Positions 56,470-64,000 of a stretch of DNA of 64,000 nucleotides are shown here, one piece after another; position 1 is the stretch's first letter, and each line of letters starts with the position of its first letter. Made by a program: the position numbers and the translations under genes. The DNA comes from Lytechinus variegatus (taxonomy: Eukaryota; Echinodermata; Echinoidea; Temnopleuroida; Toxopneustidae): NCBI RefSeq assembly GCF_018143015.1, contig NC_054741.1:67401754-67465753 (forward strand), read 5' to 3'. Under the pieces are notes generated by a model. That model was given only the letters and a program-made list of their open reading frames with translations, did no database searches and was not told where the DNA came from.

Positions 56470-59400
56470 TCATCAACAACAGATTTAGGGGGGGGGGGAC
56501 ACGTCCCCCCCGTCCCCCCCCCGCTTCCGCCGCCTATGCTTATAGCCATACCTGTACTAGCAAGCGCATACTCGCTTCTCATATACACTCACATACAAGC
56601 ACATCACCACGTCCTCCCACTTCACTCTACCACACCCACACCCACATCCCTTGCCACTAGAGTCATGAATCTCACTCCTTTCATTCATATACATCCTCCC
56701 ATAGCCACACCCACATCCATGAAGAGAGAGTGCGCACGTCCAACATAACTTTATATACACCCAGAGAGAGACACACACACAACCGCACACCCATGCACAC
56801 CCCACACCTAAACCCTCATACACGCATACCCTCTCTTATGGGGTGACTTTCTTGATAGACTTCCAATTTGAAAGTTGTGAAATTAGAAGTTAGATTACCT
56901 CAATGTCAAAATTGCTACCCAATAATCCCTTATTTCACCCGTTCCAAGAAAAAAAATGCTACAGTTAAAACAGATATTCATCAGCTACCAATTATTCAAA
57001 CCAAATTAAAATATAGAACCAACTGGCCAAGGTTCTATTATAATCGCTCTATACACAAATCAATAAAATTAATGAAATGTAAAGCCGTCATAACATGTTT
57101 TGCTAAAGTGAATTTTTGTTGAAGGCAGTTCATGATCCTGTTCACAGTCCTGTCTTTCAAGAAGACGGAAAAGAAGCCATATAATTCATGAGACCCCAAA
57201 CTTTATTTCCTCTGCCTGTCTTACCAGCATATTTATCTGATTGATGTCTGCTCGAGAAATTGATACAAATATCCATGAAGACTGAAATACTGTAAGCCAA
57301 AGACTGAATATTATATCCATTAATACCTGAGGAAAAAGTAGCTCAGTGCGCAAGTAAACTTAGAATCAAATGACAGCCTTCAATCTCGAAAACCACCCTT
57401 CGATAATAATATGATTCCCAAGACGATGCAAAAGAACGATATATATAAATATATTCAATTCAATATGATATATTCTCTGAAAGGGAATATTCCGCACCCA
57501 TTCTTGAAAAAAAAAATGTTCAGTTATTGGATCTTTGTTATAATCAAGACCGTTGTTCCCATGATATCTTCACACAGGTTTTATTTGTGCAAATTTTATT
57601 CTTGAAAATCCACAAACAGAGTACACTAAATTCTCAGCCCTGAAATTCAAATAAGAAAAAAAAGCTCTGAAACCGGCCTTAAGAAAATACAGAAAAATGT
57701 CCCAACGCACAAACCCTTTTTTATATTTACCTAAATTATGAAATATTCAACCTTTATACAGACCAAAATAATTTTCTCACCTTCAACTAAATCTCCCCTT
57801 CTTTTGAAGAAGAGATAGGCATCTATTAACGTGTTGATGAAGGAAACAAAGACATAGAGGTTGAAAAGAAGGTAGACCCAGGTAGTAAGATAGATGAAGG
57901 TTCGAACCCCATCGAAGCCATTGATAGTTGTCACCAGATCAAAGATCATATACGTGTTGAAATAGAGGAACACGGTGCAGCGATAGATGAAGTAGAGCAC
58001 AACGTTGATACCGCACTGTATCATACAACATAATAATTAAACACCTGTCAGCAAGTATAACAACAACAACACTACAACTTTAAGAATATAAGTTTGACCA
58101 TTCCTACCTCCATGGTTTGACTAACAGTATTGATAAAGACTGAACAATGTGAAAGTATTTATTGACCCAACTGACCAGATTTAGTTCACCATTCTCCCGG
58201 ACCATTCTTTTGGATCAGACACACATATTGGCGAACATTTGAGAAAATTGTAAAGTTATCATCCATGGGCCTATACTGATGGTAAAGAAAAACCGACAAT
58301 AATGATTGTCAAATACGCGTAAAGATTATCATGACAAAGATGATAATACTACGACTCCTCCTTCTAGACCAGGGGTTCTCAAACTACGGCCCTCGGGCCG
58401 GATCCGGCCCGCGAGACGATGCTGTTTTTTTTAATCACTTTAAGTCACAATATGAAACATATAGCTCAATATGATTACATTGTGTATCCATGTAGACCTA
58501 ACCATAATAAAAGTCATGGCAGTCAAATTAATTTGATTTTTAAACAAAGATCAGTGGAGTCTTTTCTGTGTGTTCGATCTACTTTCTTATTAGATGACCA
58601 GCGCCGTTCTCACCATGTTTGGATCTATACATACAGGTGCGAAAGTGCATTTTCCACAATGAACATTTTAAAGAACTAACTCATACCGAAGTACCTTGAC
58701 AGGGGCCGCGGAACGGTTTTCAAAGGGGGGGGGGCTGGCCATGCTAAAAATCACAATCATATGGTAATTTTTTTACGTTTTCGTACATGGTTTTGGAAAA
58801 AAAAGTGTGGGGGGATTCAGCCCCCCCCCCCTCGCTTCCGCAGCCCCTGCTTGTCCAGTGAACATTTGCACCAGTGCCTTTGTCTGGCAATTACACCTTT
58901 TGTGCCAAAGTTCAAGCAACTTGTTGCTGGCAGACAGTGTTACTTTTCCCATTGAGAGTGACTAGGAGATTGACACTCATATTAGAAACTACAACAGACA
59001 AGCTCTATTATTCAATCTACTTTGAATACAAAAAATATTGATACTTCAAGACATTATATGTCTCCCATATACCAGGTATGTATATAATCTAGATTCCTTT
59101 TAACAAAGTACTGCAATTTTGTTATCATTAATATTGACTCTTGCTGTATTTTGAAATATTTTCTAATTTTGCCTGCGTTCCATATGGAACGGTTATAAAT
59201 CTGTTGGATTAAATGCTCCAAAAATAAGGGCCAGATTGCTTCGCGCACATTTTTTCTGATTATCCACTTCACCCTGGCCCTTTCAGGTTTACTTGGAGTC
59301 TCGTCTGGCCCTTCAAAGAAAAAGTTTGAGAACCCCTGTTCTAGACCTTGCATTACTGTGAAAAAAGGTATTCCAAATTTCTCTGGAAATATGTAGGCCT

Positions 59401-61199
59401 AAATGAGAGAATATAAATAAAAATTACACTATTTATATCTACTTATCAGTGTAGGATTTACCCTGTTTACAGTTAGGAAAAAATAAAACATCTGAAATAC
59501 CAAATATCTCAATTTGTCCTAAAATGTTACACAGGATCCACTTGAATACTTAGAAAATCTCATCATTTATTCTTTTATGTTCTTGATTTAAATAAGAACA
59601 TGTATTCTTAGTAATACATTTATGAAAAATAATATTTCATAATACAAAAAACCTAAAGAAATAGTGCGTGACGCCATTAGTCCTCATGCATTTGCATACC
59701 AGTTTCCTTGTTCTATAACTGTTTTGCGAAATTGAGCGAAAGTGAAAGTATCTCATTATGTATATCCTATATTATCATTATCAACAACAACATCATCATG
59801 ATCATTTTTGTTATTGGTATTACGTAGAGAAAATAGATCTGTTCACCTGGAGAACGGTTTTACGTCCAGATGAAGAGATTTGTTTTCTCTTCATAATTTG
59901 ACTTTCCAGGGCGTAGGCGGGGGGGGGGGGTGAACCCTCCCGCTGAGGCAGTGGTGTTCTGACACTGGCAAGCAAAAAGAAGTTTGTACCCCTTCTTTTA
60001 CTGCTGATTTTTCAAACTTTTAATAGTTCCACCTCCCCGGCCAATAAGTGTACCCTCATACCACTTTAGTTCCGCCTCCCCAAGATGTGCACCTCCATGC
60101 TCAAACCACCTTACGCCCTTGATTTTCTTTCTAGACAAACCTAAACATACATCAGCTGAGCATTGTTATTATCATTATCAAGATAACTTTTTCAAAAATA
60201 TATACATGTACACAATGCGGTTACAAAACAAAAAATAAAAATGCCAGCGAGAAGCAAAATGAGGGGGGGGGAGAAAACTTTAAATCAAGGGAACAGTTTC
60301 CCATTCATGCGCTTGTAGTACACACGAATATTCGAAGAAAGGGTATTTTCAAATATTGCATAGACCTATTGATATTCAAGCATAAACTTTTCTGACGCCT
60401 TAGTATGCATATCAACAATTTCTATATCTTATTTTTCTTTAATGGCATTAGTGAAACGGAAATAACAGCTTATTCATTTTTATCGATTATGCACAATGCA
60501 TGAATGAATAAAGCATCTGGTTGCGTACCGTAACACGTGCTCACAATTCATTGTTAAAAATTTCAGATTCAGTTGTAATAATGCAATATTTCAATATTGT
60601 ACTTAGTTCATCACAAACTCAAATCATAATTCATGAATGTGAACATCAATCTAATCTTGCTAGACGGCCACTGAAATATGTTGGAGGGTAATGATATAGC
60701 CCAATTGTTTAGCGCATTCCCAATCTAATCATTAATGAATAAGAAATTATTATTATAGTAATATTACAGTTTCATTCCATTAGAAGCTAGTCTGTATATT
60801 GTACTTGTAATCAAAATATTTTACATCGTGTTTTTATGAATATTTTTTTCTTGTATGACTCTTGCAACAGTTTTACAATGCAACATTTTTTTTAAAAATC
60901 TGATTTCTACTTTTGATCCCGAATATGTTCTTCATTTACATGCGTGGAAGCCAATATACCATGATGTCCAGGAAGTACGTTTGAAAATATCATTTCATGA
61001 TGGTTTTTTTTGGGGGGTGACGTGTTTTAGAAAGTTAATCAGAATAACAACATAAAACAATTCAGTTAAAAATGAGCAATTTTACACTGAAATACATAAA
61101 AAAACCTACCTGGGGTACATTGATACTTGGTGAAATGTCAGGTTGAAATCCAAAATCCGAACATTTTAGAGACCAACAGGTCCGCGATGACGCTTCCAT
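54653..61199 (-). CDS. Rolling stone-like multi-pass membrane protein, copy D
   Basis: Three exons on minus: 61110-61199, 57781-58015, 54653-55185, joined with phases 0 and 1 to 285 residues. Exon 1 encodes 30 residues (MEASSRTCWSLKCSDFGF and so on, ending INVPQ) and has a good donor. Exon 2 starts CGINVVLYFIYRCTVFLYF and includes FIYLTTWVYLLFNLYVFV. Exon 3 has LQWFLFNIVLNG, NINLH (His about 159), TPIRFVHVIYPIFLGLAYL, IYWKAGGTNPWGLPFIYP and SLDFGDDP, then a cytosolic tail ending in PNR. All junctions keep the frame, so it looks functional. It is the most diverged copy in the exon 3 middle. Its introns are long (about 3.1 and 2.6 kb) because they took up transposons: a hAT derivative in intron 1, and a CA-rich tract with an inserted G-rich element in intron 2. 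Confidence 0.9.
55500..56835. repeat. CA-rich, G-poor tract in copy D intron 2
   Basis: For about 1.3 kb the plus strand is rich in C and A and poor in G (CACACACCCACAC-type words), apart from the insertion at 56308-56538. It is not a clean microsatellite; words vary. On the sense strand of copy D this is a GT-rich intron. Open frames here reflect composition only. Confidence 0.8.
56298..56548. mobile_element. G-rich short element with 10-bp target duplication
   Basis: The direct repeat CTTATAGCCA at 56298-56307 and 56539-56548 flanks an insert (56308-56538) whose ends GGCGGCGGAAGC and GCTTCCGCCGCC are inverted. It contains CAAGCAAACAAAATTTGACA, long A and G runs and GGGGGGGACACGTCC. The insertion lies within the CA-rich tract, which makes its edges obvious. 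A 9-10-bp duplication is typical of Mutator-like elements, but the class is not proven. Confidence 0.85.
58362..59346 (+). mobile_element. hAT deletion derivative with 8-bp target duplications
   Basis: The duplication TTCTAGAC lies at 58362-58369 and 59339-59346. The ends CAGGGGTTCTCAAACT and AGTTTGAGAACCCCTG are perfect inverted repeats of the hAT type. Inside, on plus, the tail of a hAT transposase is left: YRCESAFSTMNILKN (the dimerisation-domain motif) and, after a nested insert, LSSEHLHQCLCLAITPFVPK then LVAGRQCYFSH and a stop. This C-terminus resembles the hAT group that gave rise to the vertebrate ZBED5/GTF2IRD2-type genes. The perfect duplications suggest a moderately young insertion. 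It sits in copy D intron 1. Confidence 0.92.
58697..58852. mobile_element. G-rich element nested inside the hAT
   Basis: The ends AGGGGCCGCGGAACGG and CGCTTCCGCAGCCCCT are roughly inverted, with a G-run near the left end and a C-run near the right, as in the element at 56308-56538. It splits the hAT transposase remnant between NILKN...PKYL and SSEHLHQC. Flanks CTTGAC and CTTGTC could be an imperfect duplication. Confidence 0.65.
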
Positions 61200-61710
61200 T
61201 TTGTTATCACAATTTGACTACTATTCTTCAACTATATCTCGATTCGACTGATGACTAGCTTATCAAGATGATAAACGTGATAGAAATATGGATTGATATA
61301 TCATTTTGAATCAGTATATCCATCCGAGTTTGAATGATTACGACAACCTATACATCATAATCTTTAATATCCGGCTTATATAGACCAACCAAAGCGTATA
61401 CATATTGATATCCGATGCGTGCATTTATCATCTACCAGCATTAGACACTGTATGCCAAATGGTTTGGTGCTAGATATGGAACGAATTGATTTTTGAAAAT
61501 TGTTTTATTCTTTTGTCATCCACCCAATGTGGTTCGCCACCACAAACCATGGGTGGAAATTAAATATTCACACACATGCAATAGTTGGTTGGGCCGGCGT
61601 GCTCAACAGTCTTATCCTTTTGTTCTTTTATGTTTCAATTGTTTCACTGAATGTGTTCCAATATCTAATGTTTATCTATTTTTGTATCTCATATGGCCGT
61701 GGTTGTTTTT
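61200..61710. other. Upstream flank of Rost copy D
   Basis: Likely promoter side of copy D; no element can be named with confidence. Confidence 0.3.
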
Positions 61711-62338
61711 CAATTGAATGATTTCATCATTCATCTGCATTTCTTTTAAAGTCATACTCATTTGATAAAGGCTCTCAAAAAGGCTGCTAATTTCCAACCC
61801 AATCCATTCGTTGTATCAATTTTTATAGGTCCCTAATGGAGGAAAAAAAAATTCAAGCAATATTGCTTATGTTATGACATGGTGTGCAAATCTGATGCCG
61901 TTATTATCGTTTTATAGGCCTGACTAGTACCTGTGCTATTCATCTATGTAAATTTCTACGATTTGTTTCATTATAACATGTAAGCATGTGAATATTGTTG
62001 GTGAATAAATAAATGAACTCAAAAAGGAGGGGTCAAATTTACCTCCCTCCAGTTTTAAGTAAGAGCAAGAAGTAAAAAGAGTTCTGTACATATTAATCCC
62101 TTTCATGTGATTAATTTCCCAATGTGCAATATATATTCTTTTACTATTGAATGATTTTTCATTGCATCTGCCTTTCTTTCAAATAATATAAGCATTTCTC
62201 TAAAGTTCCTCCTATAGGAGCCTATAAAATTAATACAACGAATGAAATGGGTTTGAAATTAGCAGCCTTTTTATAGCATTTAATTAAATGAGTATGACTC
62301 TAAAAGAAATGCAGATGAATGAAAAATCATTCAATTGA
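61711..62338. mobile_element. Inverted-repeat element (MITE-like), 628 bp
   Basis: The left arm 61711-61850 (CAATTGAATGATTTCATC, CATCTGCATTTCTTTTA, AGTCATACTCATTTGAT, GGCTGCTAATTTCCAACCC, ATTCGTTGTAT) is repeated inverted at about 62208-62338. The spacer between arms is ~360 bases. No coding potential seen. Confidence 0.8.
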
Positions 62339-62937
62339 CTTAAGTCATCAATTCAAACTGCTGCTTTCTTTCATTGCCCATTTTCTTAAGTTTTCGTTCG
62401 CTGGGAGTGCTTGAAAAAGTGTCAAATTCTGAATTTAATAATGGTCTGAACATTAAAAGTATTACTACTTAAAAAGTGATATAAAATTTCTTGGTCAGTG
62501 CTACGGCGTGTATGTTCTAAATCAACCTAAGATAAATTGACAAATCATGATAACTAAAAATCCGATAGATGATGATGATAATAATTATGACCAGTTTGGT
62601 ATGCACATCACAGATGACATGGAGATGAGAAACCTGATGATTTCACATTTCTTTTGTATTTCATCATAAAATATTCCCCCAACAATCTAGAACTGCAGGT
62701 CTGAAGTGGTTTGATTCCTCGTGGATGGTACGTGTAAAATCATCATTATAATGATTTTTATTTGAGGAAGATCTAATGCATCATCACATTTTATCTTTAC
62801 ATTTTATGTATATTTCATATAATGAAATGCAAAAGAAACAGTGAGTGTTTGACTTCAATTTGCATACTCAACAGGATGTCATTGTGTACTTGTTTTGTGA
62901 ATAGTAAAGAAACTGTAAACAGATTTTAATACTAATT
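62339..62937. other. Spacer, nothing recognised
   Basis: AT-rich with ATGATGATGATAATAAT words; no gene. Confidence 0.35.
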
Positions 62938-63252
62938 CAGGGCACTGGGAACGATTTTTTGACTGAGGGTGCTGATGTGAATATGAAAAGCAAGAAAAAA
63001 AAGGTTTTCAATACGAAATGGAGGTCAAATTGGTCTCGAGAAATTTGAAAAGAAAAGAACAAAAATGATAAAGGTTTTCACTAAAAATGGAGGTCATTTT
63101 GGTTTCATATTTCCATTCTTACACAACTTACATAATACCTGGGGTGCTGCCTATGGAGAATAATACACGCAGCACCCCCAAGAAAATGTTTTTTTTTTTT
63201 TTTTGGGGGGGGGTACTTCAGCATCCCCAGCACCCCCGCTTCTCAGGGTCCT
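62938..63252. repeat. Probable G-rich-family element with duplicated GGAGGTCA blocks
   Basis: Contains two ~70-base blocks (AAGGTTTTCAATACGAAATG-like and AAGGTTTTCACTAAAAATGG, each followed by GGTCA(A/T)(A/T)TTGGT), then GGGTGCTGCCTATGGAGA, a T-run and G-run, and AGCATCCCCAGCACCCCCGC then TTCTCAGGG. The end sequences resemble the other G-rich elements at 56.3 and 58.7 kb; boundaries are approximate. Confidence 0.45.
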
Positions 63253-64000
63253 AACTTAATTAATTTCTGTGCAATTTATGGTCATTTGAATTGTCTCTGT
63301 TTTTTAAATCAACTTGTGTTGGACTTAAGGAATTGTCCATGCTGAATACTGACAAAAGCTACAATGCCTAAAGTGAGAAAATCGCAAATTTCTGGAAGAA
63401 ATGTAAAGATATTAATGACGCAATAAGAAAATTCTTATCACTATAGGACATAATTCTTTCTTGGTAAGACTAGCAGCACACAAAAGTTCGACTACATGTA
63501 CCACACTATCAGACTATAGCTATTATGTAACGTTATTGTTCAGTAGTTTCGGCCCACCCGTCTTGAATAAGAGCACTGGATATTATTTGAAAGCTGACTT
63601 TTCATACCAGCCTACTATACTATGCATGATACATTGCGTTTATCTACAGTATTAGGTGTTGGTGAAATCACTGAACACATGCACACCACGGTGACTTATG
63701 ATGAGAGGACATTTCAAAAATTTATTGCATTCTTTACACTTGGCATCAACGTTCGCCACAACTACATCAATTAAGATCGGCATTATCGTGATATGAAATA
63801 TTGGGAACCACCGTTCACTTCATACAGCGGCGCTTTATTCAGTCACACGCACGGTTCCTAGGCCTGTCACCTCCATTCACTTTGTACACAAGTGCGCATA
63901 TACAAATCGACGAGTGGTTCCCAAAACCACGATTTGGCCTTAAGATCTTATGTACCGGTAAGTTTTGCCATGACTGTATCAGATACAGATCTACCTTCAT
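63253..64000. other. Right edge of window, nothing recognised
   Basis: No gene or repeat is recognised. The short plus-strand open frame at 63461-63655 has no recognisable features. Confidence 0.35.

Overview
The window is animal nuclear DNA. Its genes are split by long introns with GT-AG junctions, it is AT-rich, it is full of short transposons, and it has no operons. The proteins are metazoan. The repeat families look like those of marine invertebrate deuterostomes: many ACATGTAC-type palindromes, 'TTAAAGGGATGG' and 'CAGGGG' inverted-repeat elements, a TAA-linked 'TATAGCGCTTA' family and foldback elements. An echinoderm, most likely a sea urchin, is the best guess. That is inference from repeats and protein character, not proof.

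Layout. 0-20 kb holds no recognisable host gene apart from a doubtful open frame at 17.1-17.6 kb. It contains a 3.85 kb foldback palindrome (50-3903), a TTAA-type MITE, a 60-bp minisatellite, a CpG-rich stretch, and a decayed LINE with an RNase H domain (7.6-11.5 kb) split by a MITE at a TTAA site. It also holds a younger 5'-truncated L1/Tx1-type LINE on the minus strand with a 17-bp target duplication (12.0-13.7 kb), a poly-T/poly-C minisatellite (14.7-15.6 kb) and a polypurine tract (18.1-18.8 kb).

20.4-38.3 kb is one complete plus-strand gene, Notchless homolog 1 (NLE1), a WD40 ribosome-assembly factor. Its 12 coding exons join without any frame break into 475 residues. Its introns carry transposons. 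Intron 1 has eight exact copies of a 15-base motif (GTGAGTGACACGACA) in two clusters, between inverted hAT-like ends; this is the strongest unexplained signal in the window. Intron 6 has LINE scraps and a pair of duplicated exon-like blocks.

42-61 kb is a minus-strand tandem cluster of rolling stone (Rost)-like multi-pass membrane protein genes. Three copies look complete (B 45.2-48.1, C 49.8-52.6, D 54.7-61.2 kb) and one is a pseudogene (A 42.3-44.0 kb). All share a three-exon plan with intron phases 0 and 1. Exon 1, which encodes the cytosolic N-terminus, is very different in C and D, while the membrane core is conserved. Copies A and B are recent duplicates. Introns and spacers in this cluster hold several MITEs, including a hAT deletion derivative with perfect 8-bp target duplications and a G-rich element with a 10-bp duplication inside a CA-rich tract.

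The host genes do not form an obvious pathway: NLE1 is a housekeeping factor and the Rost cluster is a separate expanding family. The rest is transposon sediment, much of it nested, which gives a relative order of insertion.
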